Shown here in pieces: positions 8,795 through 18,397 of a DNA stretch of 64,000 nucleotides. The position numbers were made by a program, and so were the translations under genes. Location of the stretch: contig NZ_JAAUVN010000001.1 in assembly GCF_012030425.1 (NCBI RefSeq), positions 682,001 to 746,000 of the forward strand. The letters are read 5' to 3'. This DNA comes from Sphingobacterium sp. B16(2022) (GTDB lineage: Bacteria; Bacteroidota; Bacteroidia; Sphingobacteriales; Sphingobacteriaceae). Every line of letters starts with the position of its first letter. Within the stretch, counting starts at the first letter, position 1. The notes under the pieces were generated by a model that worked only from the letters and a program-made list of their open reading frames with translations, had not been told where the DNA came from and did no database searches.

Positions 8795-9685
8795 GTGTCT
8801 AAAATAAAGAGAATAACTCCAACAGATTTCAGGGGGCAGTTTATGTCAGAGATGTCAACTGACTTTGCAATTTTAAGAACCCCTGTTCAGATACATGATA
8901 TTGGAAAAACATCTGGTTTCATTAAAGTCCCCACGCCATTACATAGACCCGAATTCAATTTTATTGTTCATATTACAAGAGGAAGTGCAAAACAACAGGT
9001 CGATGCTAATTTGGTGTCAATAAAACAAGATGAAATCTTATTTGTCAAACAAGGGAACGTAACTTCATTGAAGGAAGTAAGCCCAGATGCCGCGGGACAC
9101 ATGATCTTATTTGAAGACCAGACACTCAATCAATTGCTGTCAAAGCAGGAACTCATTAAAATCTTTTCTGCTAATACAGTTATTCATTTACCAGAGGAGA
9201 GTAGCGCATGGTTAACATCTCTGTTTGAACTATTGAGTATTGAGATATATTATCCCAATCCGAATCTTGGCATTTGTTATTCTCTTTTACAGGCAGGACT
9301 TCAGAAGATTTTTACTTCCAGTAAAGAACTGAATAAAAGTATAAACCGGAGTGCAGAAATTACTTTTAACTTTAAGGAGCTGGTTTACAAACATTATCTG
9401 CAACATAAGTCGATCTTATTTTATGCCGGTGAACTGTCTGTTTCTGAAAATTATCTCCACAGATGTGTCAAGGAAACCATTGGTGAAAGTCCAAAGGAAT
9501 GGATCAATAAAGTCAGTATCTTGCAGAGCCAGCTCCTTTTACAGGACCTGACCAAGAGTATTTCTGAAATTGCTTTTGAGCTTAATTATGGCGATCCTAG
9601 CTACTTTGGACGCTTATTTAAAAAAATAACTGGAGTAACCCCCTCGGAATATAGAATTACCTTTATGCAGGATTTGTCCGAGTAA
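8795..9685 (+). CDS. AraC-family transcriptional regulator
   Basis: A 296-residue protein with an N-terminal cupin-like sensing domain (about residues 40-120) and a C-terminal AraC DNA-binding domain (second helix-turn-helix in SISEIAFELNYGDPSYFGRL, ending GVTPSEYR). The GTG start at 8795 is the longest form; an ATG at 8843 in frame would give 280 residues and fits a promoter predicted just upstream. It precedes an outer-membrane protein, a small membrane protein and an NmrA-like protein on the same strand, which it may regulate. Confidence 0.88.
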   Translation: MSKIKRITPTDFRGQFMSEMSTDFAILRTPVQIHDIGKTSGFIKVPTPLHRPEFNFIVHITRGSAKQQVDANLVSIKQDEILFVKQGNVTSLKEVSPDAAGHMILFEDQTLNQLLSKQELIKIFSANTVIHLPEESSAWLTSLFELLSIEIYYPNPNLGICYSLLQAGLQKIFTSSKELNKSINRSAEITFNFKELVYKHYLQHKSILFYAGELSVSENYLHRCVKETIGESPKEWINKVSILQSQLLLQDLTKSISEIAFELNYGDPSYFGRLFKKITGVTPSEYRITFMQDLSE

Positions 9686-9751
9686 AGAGAGGTTTAGTTT
9701 TAAAGCAATTCTTGTTTTCAGTCCACCTTTGTATTATTAAATCCAAAGAAA

Positions 9752-10750
9752 ATGAAAACATTAATTTCTATTAGAAACTTCGGTATCAGGACTGGCCTCC
9801 AAATTACCTTTTATTGTAAATACAAAGTCATAACCAAATGGCCATATTTTTGTATTCTTATCTTAGCGCTCCTCTTTTCAAATAAAAGCTATAGTCAGAT
9901 TATTCAGGACCTTGGAGGGATTGCCGCTACTGTTCATAGTAAAGCTAACTTCAAAGATTTGCCACAAGAAAGTTCCCTTTCAGGAAATAAATTTCAACTG
10001 AATACCTATGATGTATGGCTGCCAATTCCCCCTGTAAAAATAGGCAGGACAAGCATTTTTAGTAATTTGAATTATCGTTTAATGGATTTCAATTATGACA
10101 ACGAAACGATTGATGATCCCAACCGGATTGAAAGAATTCATGAGATAAAATCGGTAATTATTATCCGACACCCGATTTCGAGTAAATGGTCTATTTTGGG
10201 AATCGTAATGCCAACCCTAGCTACGGATTTTAAAAAATCTCTTTCCTTTGATGATCTGATTCTGGACGGAATACTTGGTGTATCGAAAAAATTTGGAACT
10301 GCATCGAATCTCGAAATAGGATTAGGTGTTCATGCCTTACATTCTTTCGGAGAGACTTTAATTACTCCAGGAATATCAATTGATTATCGAAGCACCGACA
10401 ACAAATGGTTAGCCCAGTTTTATTGGCCTAGATTAAACGTGCTTTATAATGTGAGTCCAAACACACAGGTAGGTTTGGCGGGTTCAATAGACTGGACTCG
10501 ATTTAACTTAAAAAATTATCGCGGTTATAGTGTTAAGGAAGTCGATTATGCGCAGTTCTCCACTATACATGGCGGTCTACAGGTACATCAACACTTGATA
10601 GGAGGGGTCTGGCTTCAGGTACAAGGTGGAATGGGGCTTTTGAATCGTTATGAGCTATTCGACAGCACACAAAAGACAGTGAATAATTTCTCTATTTCTA
10701 ACATGGCTTACGGAAAAGCTGCACTGAGCTATCGTATTGGTAGGAGATAA
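9752..10750 (+). CDS. Outer-membrane beta-barrel protein, DUF6268-like
   Basis: The 332-residue protein has a hydrophobic segment ending in a signal-peptidase-like site (LILALLFSNKSYSQ) about 49 residues from the annotated ATG, so the true start may be later. The mature part has alternating hydrophobic strands and many aromatic residues, as in outer-membrane barrels, and resembles the DUF6268 family, whose function is unknown. It starts 66 bases after the AraC gene and is followed by a small membrane protein and an NmrA-like gene. Confidence 0.65.
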   Translation: MKTLISIRNFGIRTGLQITFYCKYKVITKWPYFCILILALLFSNKSYSQIIQDLGGIAATVHSKANFKDLPQESSLSGNKFQLNTYDVWLPIPPVKIGRTSIFSNLNYRLMDFNYDNETIDDPNRIERIHEIKSVIIIRHPISSKWSILGIVMPTLATDFKKSLSFDDLILDGILGVSKKFGTASNLEIGLGVHALHSFGETLITPGISIDYRSTDNKWLAQFYWPRLNVLYNVSPNTQVGLAGSIDWTRFNLKNYRGYSVKEVDYAQFSTIHGGLQVHQHLIGGVWLQVQGGMGLLNRYELFDSTQKTVNNFSISNMAYGKAALSYRIGRR

Positions 10751-10803
10751 ATAAATAATTATCCACTAAATACACATTTGAAAATAATTATTCTTACTAT
10801 CAT

Positions 10804-11211
10804 ATGAAAAATAGAGATTGTCCCCCTTCAGATTTCAGCCTGCGCTTATTGATGGTTGCAGCTATTCCCGCTTATGTATTTCCTACCTTAATGTCTTTTA
10901 TACCAGCTTTTTTTCTTCAAAAAACTGATCTTATGATGGCAAGCTACACGACTATAGGATTATCCTCCTTGTTGTCAACGATACTTAGCTTTATTATACT
11001 TTGGCAATTCGAGCTGAGACAAATATTCGTGCGAAAAAAGTGGGTAGGATCCCTTTTGATTATTCTGTTAATGATTGGTTTGGGGATGTTTTGCACATCG
11101 CTATTTAAACTTCAATCAGAACGCTTTAATATAATAACCTCAGCATTTCTTGGTGCAACGATATTAACAATCCGTCAACATATAAAAAATTATAAAAATG
11201 AAAAAAATTAA
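10804..11211 (+). CDS. Small hypothetical membrane protein
   Basis: Not recognised. The 135-residue protein has about four hydrophobic helices (residues 13-35, 42-62, 77-96 and a shorter one near 110-122) and ends in a basic tail. Its last 14 bases overlap the start of the NmrA-like gene, so the two are translationally coupled. Function unknown; a partner role with the following oxidoreductase is only inference. Confidence 0.75.
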   Translation: MKNRDCPPSDFSLRLLMVAAIPAYVFPTLMSFIPAFFLQKTDLMMASYTTIGLSSLLSTILSFIILWQFELRQIFVRKKWVGSLLIILLMIGLGMFCTSLFKLQSERFNIITSAFLGATILTIRQHIKNYKNEKN

Positions 11212-12112
11212 GCCGACCATAGTTGTTTTTGGATGCACAGGTACAGTTGGAAGAGAAGTAATGCGTCAACTAAAAGATTCTGATTGTATAGCAAGAGGGG
11301 TTCTCAGAAGTCCTGAACGACCTTATCCTGTACTGATAGGTACCCAACCTTCGAATATAACCTATGTTAGTGCCGACTTAAATTCAAGGGGCCAACTTAA
11401 AGAAGCTTGTATTGGGGCAGATGCATTGTTTCTTTTAACTGCAACATCTCCAGATCAGGTTGAACAGGAAATTAATATAATTGATGCTGCCAAACAAAGT
11501 GGTATAAAACGAATCGTTAAATTGTCTGCACCTGTAGTTCAGTCTCCTGCCAAAGTGGAGGTAAGCCAATGGCATAGTAAAGTAGAGGACTATCTTTCAC
11601 AAAATATGGATGATTTCTGTTGCTTAAGACCACATTCATTTATGCAAAATTGGGAACGAAATGCACTAACAATTCAATATTTTGGTAAAATTTACGGCGC
11701 TTTAGGTCACGCTAAGCGAAATTACGTTGACTGCCGTGATGTAGCAACGGTCGCCGTAAATTATTTATTGGCAACGGATGAATTAAACCAACGGTCAATT
11801 GTTCTTGCAGGGCCTCAAGCTATTACGAACCTAGAAATGGCCGCAAAATTATCGCACATAACATGTCGTAAAATAGAATATGAGGATATTACGCCTGACG
11901 AATTACTTAGTCGATTAATTAAAAAATCAAAATTACCTAGATGGTTGGCGACTCATATTGTTGAACTTGATGATCTGGCAATTAAGGTTCCGGAGCCGGA
12001 GAGCGATACTATTACTGCCTTAATTCTCAGAAAGCCACGTATTATGGATGAATACCTGCAAGAATATCGGCATCTTTTTAAAAGAAAGCCTCTTTGGAAG
12101 CTATTTTTTTAG
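11198..12112 (+). CDS. NmrA-like NAD(P)-binding protein
   Basis: An atypical short-chain dehydrogenase fold. The nucleotide-binding glycine motif is VFGCTGTVGREVMRQL near the N-terminus (residues about 9-24), followed by a typical NmrA core (GADALFLLTATSPDQVEQEI, and AGPQAITNLEMAAKLSH). NmrA-like proteins either sense the NADP/NAD ratio or act as quinone or ether reductases; sequence alone does not decide. It overlaps the upstream small membrane gene by 14 bases and forms the end of the 9752-12112 cluster. Confidence 0.85.
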   Translation: MKKIKPTIVVFGCTGTVGREVMRQLKDSDCIARGVLRSPERPYPVLIGTQPSNITYVSADLNSRGQLKEACIGADALFLLTATSPDQVEQEINIIDAAKQSGIKRIVKLSAPVVQSPAKVEVSQWHSKVEDYLSQNMDDFCCLRPHSFMQNWERNALTIQYFGKIYGALGHAKRNYVDCRDVATVAVNYLLATDELNQRSIVLAGPQAITNLEMAAKLSHITCRKIEYEDITPDELLSRLIKKSKLPRWLATHIVELDDLAIKVPEPESDTITALILRKPRIMDEYLQEYRHLFKRKPLWKLFF

Positions 12113-12171
12113 AGCGTATACTCCATTATGTATTTGGCTAACAGTATGTTTGAGATTCCGTTAATATTTAT

Positions 12172-12357
12172 TTGAAAAAGCAAAAAGGAGAGCAGTTAAA
12201 CTGTAAAACCAGTACCACCATCGTAAAGGAGTCGGGTGACTATATGATTGCCAAATTAACCATGCAGTTTGAAAACTTTACCAAAGTCGATCTCGTGACA
12301 TTATTCAATGACAGCGGTAACTGGAAAGTATCCCAATAGATCAACTCGTACAAATAA
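12172..12357 (+). pseudogene. 3' half of an NTF2-like gene with a stop mutation
   Basis: From 12172 the sequence matches codons 88 to 149 of the intact NTF2-like genes. The 5' half and leader are missing, and an in-frame TAG at 12337 replaces the TCG of the motif SQSINS. The downstream terminator is still recognisable at 12379-12415 (GCCACGTTGAGAGATGTGGC). The rest of 12113-12881 shows no gene or repeat that I can support apart from this relic. Confidence 0.85.
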
Positions 12358-12881
12358 TTTACTGTTAAATCATATGTTTAGTTAAGGCCACGTTGAGAGA
12401 TGTGGCTTCTGCTTTTCGATAGCAAGACCACGTTCACAAAGTATTGAATATTTTTTTATTGCTTCACGAAAATAGACAATGTTAAGTGACTTTGATACAA
12501 AGAAATATATAGCTGAAATAACTCGTACTAAGGTCGACATTATAATTTATTTTGATTCGTTGCGTTATGGCAATTCTACAGAAGAGTGAAGTTACATCGG
12601 CTTAATTTGTAATGTCTAAATCTGTTGCATAGCGTAAAACTAAACCATGACCAAGCATTAATCTAACTTCTTTTAGAACTTGTTAAATGAGAAAAAGATT
12701 GTAGTTTTGACTTAGTTAGATTTGATAATATCTTTCAACTAAAATAGGAAAAATTAAGGTTAATGCTATTTAATGCTATACACAACTGTAGGAAGTTTTA
12801 GGCTAAATAACCATATTTTAAAATGATTATTAGTTTAAGCTCTGCAAGCATAAATTTCAAAATAGAACGATAGTTAACGAA

Positions 12882-13370
12882 ATGATTAGAAAAGCAATTC
12901 AAAGCGATATTATTCAAGCGTCAAAGGTACTGGAGGAGGTAAAGATTGATATGTTGCGTGAAGGTGTTGATCAGTGGGATCAAGAATATCCGAATAAGAT
13001 GGTACTACAACAGGATATTGACAAGGAGCAGGCATTTATTTATGAAGAGCAGGGCGAGCTAGTCGCGTATATGGCTCTAAATGAAAAATGTGATGAAGAA
13101 TATAATGACTTAAATTGGAATACCAGCATTCCCTTTCTAGTGATTCATCGTCTATATGTAAAACCAGTTGCTCAAGGAAAAGGACTTTCTAGTAAAATGA
13201 TCAGATATGCAGAACAATATGCTGTTGAACACAAATACCAATCCATTCGTTTTGATGCCTTTTCATTAAATGAAACAGCGAATGCCGTTTATTTAAAAAA
13301 AGGATATCATCTGGTGGGCACTGTTAATTTTCGAAAAGGAGTTTTCAATTGTTATGAAAAGGCGATTTAG
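12882..13370 (+). CDS. GNAT-family N-acetyltransferase
   Basis: A 162-residue cytoplasmic acetyltransferase. The acetyl-CoA binding region is visible as HRLYVKPVAQGKGLSSKMI (motif A, Q/RxxGxG/A type) near residues 90-108, and the closing NAVYLKKGYHLVGTVNFRKG is typical motif B. The substrate cannot be deduced. It lies 29 bases before an FMN reductase gene on the same strand, with which it may be co-transcribed. Confidence 0.88.
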   Translation: MIRKAIQSDIIQASKVLEEVKIDMLREGVDQWDQEYPNKMVLQQDIDKEQAFIYEEQGELVAYMALNEKCDEEYNDLNWNTSIPFLVIHRLYVKPVAQGKGLSSKMIRYAEQYAVEHKYQSIRFDAFSLNETANAVYLKKGYHLVGTVNFRKGVFNCYEKAI

Positions 13371-13399
13371 CTCTTAATAATTTAGGATTAAAATAACTT

Positions 13400-13924
13400 A
13401 TGAAAAATATTTTTGTAATAAATGGTAGTGCGAGTAGCTATTCGTCAAATCAAAAGCTTATAACTTTAATCGTTGACCTTACACAGGATACTCTAAATAT
13501 CAAAGTTTTTAATGATCTTAAAACTCTTCCACATTTTGATCCTGAACTTTCTATCGAAAATACACCAGAAGAAATCTTAAAGTTTAGAAAAGAGATTGAA
13601 ATAGCTGATGGGGTTTTAATTTGTACACCTGAGTATGTTTTCAGTATACCCAGCGGACTCAAAAATATGATCGAATGGTGTGTGTCAACAACTGTATTTT
13701 CTGGCAAACCGTTGGGGATAATAACAGCATCAGCTCATGGAGAAAAAGGACATGTAGAATTACAGCTAATTATGGAAACGTTAATGGCAAATTTCACGAC
13801 AGAGACTACACTTTTAATTTCTGGAATAAAAGGGAAAATAAATGAAAAAGGGCATTTAACGGATTCTAAAACAAATATTGCGCTATTAAATTTTGTAGAT
13901 GCCTTTAAAAAACTGATGTCATAG
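13400..13924 (+). CDS. NADPH-dependent FMN reductase-like protein
   Basis: A flavodoxin-like oxidoreductase of 174 residues. The N-terminal NGSASSYSSNQKL corresponds to the phosphate-binding loop for FMN, and CTPEYVFSIPSGLKNMIEW is the hallmark segment of the FMN_red family (usually TPEYNxSxPGxLKNxIDW). Such enzymes reduce FMN, quinones or azo compounds with NAD(P)H in the cytoplasm; the substrate is unknown here. It follows the GNAT gene closely. Confidence 0.88.
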   Translation: MKNIFVINGSASSYSSNQKLITLIVDLTQDTLNIKVFNDLKTLPHFDPELSIENTPEEILKFRKEIEIADGVLICTPEYVFSIPSGLKNMIEWCVSTTVFSGKPLGIITASAHGEKGHVELQLIMETLMANFTTETTLLISGIKGKINEKGHLTDSKTNIALLNFVDAFKKLMS

Positions 13925-13967
13925 TTTGAAATTGGGAATCAGATTTATTGCGAGATTGATCATAGAA

Positions 13968-14013
13968 TTAAAACCAGCAGACGTTCTGAAGGTATTTCCT
14001 TTTTGAAAAAACA
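13968..14013 (+). pseudogene. Internal relic of the NTF2-like gene
   Basis: The bases AAAACCAGCAGACGTTCTGA and the next 25 bases to TTTTTGAAAAAACAAC match the middle of the intact NTF2-like genes (codons for KTNSRSEVISFLKKQ) with a few changes. Nothing of the 5' or 3' part of the gene remains nearby. Confidence 0.65.
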
Positions 14014-14149
14014 ACTTTTTATTAATCTTTTATTTGAAGATATTGAAAAAGTAGCAAATCATGTTTATTCACCAACATTATGCATTTTATTAAATAATTT
14101 TGATTTCATTATCTAGTTAAGAAACCTGATGTTTTTCAGAAGTATACCA

Positions 14150-14926
14150 TTAAAAACCATTTTTAGAAAGATCATCTGTTATTTTACGGTAAATCTCGGG
14201 AATGTCAAATGCTCCAATTTTCCTCCGTTTTATGTCAGTTATTTCACCATGTGAAATACCACGCCTACTATCCGTGAATAATTGAAATTTATCACCCCAA
14301 ACTGCCGATTTCACAGGTACAAGTCCATCATTTTCTCCGGCGTTCTTTATTAAATACTGATATGTCCAAGAGTATAGGAAGTCATCTTTTTTAGAAGCCA
14401 TAGCAGATGCATAACTATTGTAATATACCAATGGATCATTTAAGTTATTTTGATTAAAACTTTCCATATAATTTATGCTTAGCTCATTTATTACATTATA
14501 AATATTTGGATTATTGTCACCGAAAATTTTGACCAAAACAGGGAGTATGCGTTTCGCAAGTGAACTTTGGAAGGTTCTGTTATTTAAAAAATAATCTGCA
14601 ATTAAAGTACCGTGATGAGGCGTTGATATTGTTGTTAAGGAAGCTATTTTTTGACCATATTGCAAAGTCGAAATCAGGAAGCGCGCGTCAATGCCACCTT
14701 TTGAATGCGCTATTAAATTAATTTTTTCTGCACCGGTCTTATGGATTATATCTTCTATTCTTAATTGAAGTAACTTTGCATTATCTTCAATTGAGCCCCA
14801 AGCATCTGTATACCCATAAAATACATTAATTCCTAACTCCTTTAACAATTTTGGAATTCTTCCCCAGAACAAAGTGTTGTCTTTTGCTCCAGTTCCGTGT
14901 ATCAGTATAAGTGGATATTTTAACAT
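14150..14926 (-). CDS. Lipase-like alpha/beta hydrolase
   Basis: A 258-residue hydrolase without a signal peptide. The oxyanion-hole segment is PLILIHGTG at the N-terminus, the nucleophile elbow is AHSKGGIDARF (Ser near residue 74), and STPHHGT follows as in bacterial triacylglycerol lipases of the LipA type. A likely catalytic His is in GISHGEI near the end. The absence of a signal peptide suggests a cytoplasmic esterase or one secreted by another route. Substrate unknown. Confidence 0.85.
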   Translation of the reverse strand: MLKYPLILIHGTGAKDNTLFWGRIPKLLKELGINVFYGYTDAWGSIEDNAKLLQLRIEDIIHKTGAEKINLIAHSKGGIDARFLISTLQYGQKIASLTTISTPHHGTLIADYFLNNRTFQSSLAKRILPVLVKIFGDNNPNIYNVINELSINYMESFNQNNLNDPLVYYNSYASAMASKKDDFLYSWTYQYLIKNAGENDGLVPVKSAVWGDKFQLFTDSRRGISHGEITDIKRRKIGAFDIPEIYRKITDDLSKNGF

Positions 14927-15073
14927 TTAGTTTCTATTTTTTGTAGATACAAAGCATAATAGGATTGTCTGAATTATTTCTGATATGACACTTTTGTTAA
15001 AGTGAATTTTAATATAAACAATATACCTTTTATATATTCATTTCAAATTATCATTTCTACGCTTATTAGCTTT

Positions 15074-15214
15074 TTATTTTTCTAGTGTTTTCCAATTTCC
15101 TTTTTTTAAATAAACATTATTAAAGATAGGAGAATGAAATACCAGGTTGAAGCTCCAAGTATTTCGGTAGATTATAGGATTACTAACTATTATGTGATGA
15201 ATAGGGAGGTCCAT
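15074..15214 (-). CDS. Possible small ORF or gene remnant (46 residues)
   Basis: A minus-strand frame with ATG start encodes 46 residues (beginning MDLPIHHIIVSNPII, ending LKKGNWKTLEK). Its composition looks protein-like rather than random, with aromatic and strand-forming residues. It may be the C-terminal remainder of a larger lost gene. No relative was recognised. The rest of 14927-15364 shows no other feature. Confidence 0.3.
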   Translation of the reverse strand: MDLPIHHIIVSNPIIYRNTWSFNLVFHSPIFNNVYLKKGNWKTLEK

Positions 15215-15364
15215 TATTATTTTCAGTCATTCTGAATTATAGGGTTTTACTGTTGTGATCTTTCCGCAATATGTTTTAAGTGTGTTCTCTTGATTAGTTA
15301 CGTAAAAATAATAAAGTCAATGCAATCTTGATCATAGAATGCCATATAGGTATATGGCTATTTA

Positions 15365-16045
15365 TTAATTTACATTTATTGTTTCTAATAGTTCGCTGTT
15401 AAATACCGCTTTTGGTGAAATTACAACTTCGTTAAGCGGTATTTTGTGGCCATAACGCTCTTTCATTTTTTGTTTAACAACTTCGTCTGTTAAGTCAAAG
15501 TCGCTTAGTTTTTCAAGTTTGCCAATTTCAAGCCCTGTCGCACGTTTGTAGATTTTCCAGATTAGTTCAGAACAATAAATTTTGTCATCACTCCATTCAA
15601 AAGTTAGGTCATAATTTTTACCTTTAAACTTGTCGCCTTCTTGTTTCATTTTTTGAATTGTTTCAGTTGTCAAAATTTTATCAGCGTTTTTTAGTCGCTT
15701 AATTACATAATGTCCGTCTTTGCCCCGAGCGATCCATTTGTCAAGTGTTGTTAGCTTAATGGGCTGCACTGCTTCAAAAACGTAATGTTGTCCATTGTCG
15801 CTGTAAATGATACCGCAATGTGAATATTTTGATTTTGTTGCTAGTTGGATTGCTTTGTTTTGTCCTGAAAGTGAAGTTTGAAAAATTAAGTCGCCATTTT
15901 TAATTTTGCTTTTGTTCGCAAGTTTTTTGACCTCTGTTTTTACCTTGTCCAGTCGATTGTTTGGGTCGTGAAATTTTCTTTTGGCGTGGAGACCACCGAC
16001 GACAATTAGTACACAAAGCCCTAGTAAAATTATCCCTTTTTTCAT
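15365..16045 (-). CDS. YiiX/YebB-like permuted papain-fold amidase
   Basis: A predicted cysteine hydrolase of the YiiX branch of the NlpC/P60 superfamily. There is an N-terminal membrane segment or signal (residues 4-18). The permuted active site is visible as GDLIFQTS, the His in SKYSHCGIIY (about residue 78) and the Cys in IYCSELIWKIY (about residue 157). Such enzymes cleave amide bonds in peptides or lipids at the envelope. The gene stands alone on the minus strand. Peptidoglycan as substrate is possible but not shown by sequence. Confidence 0.85.
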   Translation of the reverse strand: MKKGIILLGLCVLIVVGGLHAKRKFHDPNNRLDKVKTEVKKLANKSKIKNGDLIFQTSLSGQNKAIQLATKSKYSHCGIIYSDNGQHYVFEAVQPIKLTTLDKWIARGKDGHYVIKRLKNADKILTTETIQKMKQEGDKFKGKNYDLTFEWSDDKIYCSELIWKIYKRATGLEIGKLEKLSDFDLTDEVVKQKMKERYGHKIPLNEVVISPKAVFNSELLETINVN

Positions 16046-16174
16046 ATTTGTCTGTTGTTGTTTTGGTCTCTGAAAATTTCACAAATACTTCTAACATCGC
16101 ATATAGATAAAAATATTCTATCCATTTTTCATTCTTTTTAATACATAATGACTAAAGGATAGATAATCTATTGA

Positions 16175-16942
16175 TTACTCTTCTTCATCCTCTTCAATTC
16201 TATTTCGTATCCATTTTCCACCTATGGTATCGCGTTCTGCTTCTTCGCCATATTCAAGGTCAAATATTTCGTTCAATGTAATGTCTTTCTTAGTTAATTC
16301 TTCAAGTGCAACGATTTTAATATCTTCTGGTACTTGATCTCCTGTCAGAAACTGCCAGTCACCATCATGATCATGCACGACATGCAATATAGGCTCTTTT
16401 TCTTCAAGCCATTGCCGCGTTGTAAAAGTTGTTAAATTCTTAGGCTCATAAAACTTAAATTCAGCATTCCTATTAAGCAAAGGTTGTATGTAAACATATT
16501 TTTCTTCAAAATTTTCCTCCCATGGAAATCTGTCATTACTGTCCGTCCAGATTAATTGAAGCGCATCAAATTGTTTGTCTTGATAATAGTTTATCCCGGT
16601 ACCAAAATAATCATCGATGTTTCTTTTATCTACCGCTATAAACATAGCCTTACTTTCATAGAAGATGTTGCAGTAAATTTCTCCGGGTGTAAACACCTCA
16701 CCATCTTTGATTAGGTCCGCAATAACATTGGTGATTTCGTGTGCCAAATCGGTCGGTAGACCAAAGCAGATTATTTCAGGATGATGGTATCTCTGCGTTA
16801 GACCAATGCTATAAGTAAAAGATGGCAGATAGTTTGTCGCAGCGACTGTAATAACCTGAAGACCAAATTTGTCTATGTTTATTTTAGTCTTTTCGAGTAA
16901 ATCATCAGTATTAATACAGTTATGTTCGCTTTTTTCGGTCAT
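16175..16942 (-). CDS. DUF4262 domain protein
   Basis: The first 150 residues match the DUF4262 pattern (FGLQVITVAA, PSFTYSIGLTQRYHHPEIIC and GLPTDLAHEI). The C-terminal 100 residues are very acidic and end with EEDEEE. DUF4262 proteins are cytoplasmic and are often found near polymorphic toxin immunity genes, but the function is not established. It is a single gene with an NTF2-like relic immediately upstream. Confidence 0.85.
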   Translation of the reverse strand: MTEKSEHNCINTDDLLEKTKINIDKFGLQVITVAATNYLPSFTYSIGLTQRYHHPEIICFGLPTDLAHEITNVIADLIKDGEVFTPGEIYCNIFYESKAMFIAVDKRNIDDYFGTGINYYQDKQFDALQLIWTDSNDRFPWEENFEEKYVYIQPLLNRNAEFKFYEPKNLTTFTTRQWLEEKEPILHVVHDHDGDWQFLTGDQVPEDIKIVALEELTKKDITLNEIFDLEYGEEAERDTIGGKWIRNRIEEDEEE

Positions 16943-16980
16943 TATTTGCAGTTACATTAGCTCTGTTAAATATATTGTAT

Positions 16981-17137
16981 GGTGAATTTAACATTTTGAA
17001 TCGGTCCTCACAACTTCACCTAGTCATTTCGACCGTTCACTAAGTTTTTTGCTGGTTTATTCTAAACTATAAAACTAGCCCACAATTGTACAGGAGTCTG
17101 GTGACTATATAATCGCCAAAATAACATGCAGTTAGAC
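16981..17137 (+). pseudogene. NTF2-like gene relic: leader fused to an internal piece
   Basis: The first part matches the leader of the NTF2-like genes (TTCACCTAGTCATTTCGACC, CACTAAGTTTTTTGCTGG). It then jumps directly to the internal coding segment (AAAACTAGCCCACAATTGTA, CAGGAGTCTGGTGACTATAT) and stops near GCAGTTAGAC. Promoter core, start codon and first half of the gene were lost in one deletion. The upstream bases GAATTTAACATTTTGAATC are shared with the leader at 44889, so this was a copy of that subtype. Confidence 0.75.
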
Positions 17138-17218
17138 TATTACTCCTGCATCAGAAATAAATCTGATGTTCCAGCCAAGATATTTGATGGTTTCACATCC
17201 TTATTTTTAATTATCAAA

Positions 17219-17950
17219 TTATTCAGTTTTCTTAATCGCACTATCCAGCCTAGCCAAGTAATACGTATACTGTCTTTCCTCCATTACTCCTCGTTCCTTT
17301 AGGACATAAGTTTTCATGATAAAGGACGTATTGTCGACCCATTTGATATCTTCCACTGCCCAATTCTTGGTCTGAAAGCTTGCCATTTCTGAAATTCGGG
17401 CATGAGAGCTGATCATGCCATCGCGTATTTCTAGAAGTCCTATAAAGCAACTATTGCGTTCATATACATGGTTGTAGTAGTAGGCAAGAAAGCGTCCGTC
17501 GGGAGAATGGATGGAGAGCGATACGGCAGCATCTCCGATAGAGACAATCCCATACTGATCGGAAGTAGCGCTGTCCAGCAATACCATGTCGTTAAATCCG
17601 AGATGTTCAGAAACACTATGGTTTACTAAAGCATGCATCAGCAAGCGCGGGAAATATCCCATATACTGCCAGCCGCGAAAACCGTCGTCTTGTCGGAGCG
17701 AATCGTCATATTTTTTGAGTGTAATGAGGCCTTTTCCTGTAGGTACTATCAGTGTGTTCTTCTTTATGGCAACGTGGGAAAATATCATTTTCGGCGCGGG
17801 AGTAGCCTTTTCATAAAGTTGTTTCTCTGCAATCTCAATATGTATTGCTGGAAGGCTGTCATAGCGATCTGCATAGCCTACAGCCAGTTCTTGGCCTGAC
17901 TGACCATAAGCAAGTCCTATTGAAAAGAAAAAAAGGAAGATCAGTCTCAT
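17219..17950 (-). CDS. Hypothetical secreted protein
   Basis: Not recognised. The 243-residue protein has a signal peptide (MRLIFLFFFSIGLAYGQ) and a mature part with strand-rich, propeller-like segments (SPDGRFLAYYYNH resembles a WD40/TolB-type turn). It contains no known catalytic motif. The base composition is less AT-rich than its neighbours, indicating an origin different from the adjacent accessory genes. Confidence 0.75.
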   Translation of the reverse strand: MRLIFLFFFSIGLAYGQSGQELAVGYADRYDSLPAIHIEIAEKQLYEKATPAPKMIFSHVAIKKNTLIVPTGKGLITLKKYDDSLRQDDGFRGWQYMGYFPRLLMHALVNHSVSEHLGFNDMVLLDSATSDQYGIVSIGDAAVSLSIHSPDGRFLAYYYNHVYERNSCFIGLLEIRDGMISSHARISEMASFQTKNWAVEDIKWVDNTSFIMKTYVLKERGVMEERQYTYYLARLDSAIKKTE

Positions 17951-18122
17951 GTTAATTTCTTTGCTTTATTTTCAAATTTTTGTTTCAAAGAGTATATTCT
18001 ATTTTATGTAAATTTTATCTACAGAATTTATCTCTTATAAATTAATGACTTTCATTGCACTAAATTCTATGATGATTCTTTCATAAGTTTTTAGAAAAGC
18101 TTTCAAAAGTTCTTCATGTAAA

Positions 18123-18287
18123 TTATATAGCAATTCGAGGAGTCGGTATAAAACTCTCGAGTGGGTAAAATTGAATTGTTTCGTCTTCTTGACTTTTAGC
18201 GCTATAGCTACAGAGCAATAATGAAACAATCATAAAGTACCTAGATAAGCAATATTTGATAAAGTTTGAAGAAATAGATTTAGTCAT
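18123..18287 (-). pseudogene. Possible truncated secreted protein (5' fragment)
   Basis: A minus-strand frame of 54 residues starting MTKSISSN contains a hydrophobic core (YFMIVSLLLCSYSAKSQED) that looks like a real signal peptide with an Ala-x-Ser-type cleavage site. The frame ends about 20 residues later. It may be the N-terminal part of a lost exported protein. Confidence is low because nothing else of the gene is seen. Confidence 0.3.
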
Positions 18288-18351
18288 TATAACCAATAAA
18301 TCTAATCTTATTAAGTTACGTATAAAACGATATATAACACTGTAAATAATC

Positions 18352-18397
18352 ATGAGAATTAGGCCATTTTTAAACATCAAAAGGGCCTAATTCTCAT
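18352..18397. repeat. 14-bp perfect inverted repeat
   Basis: ATGAGAATTAGGCC at 18352-18365 is repeated in inverted form as GGCCTAATTCTCAT at 18384-18397 with an 18-base spacer. The right arm also belongs to the terminator-like hairpin at 18379-18407, so two structures compete. The left arm is absent from the otherwise duplicated region at 47873. Confidence 0.7.
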
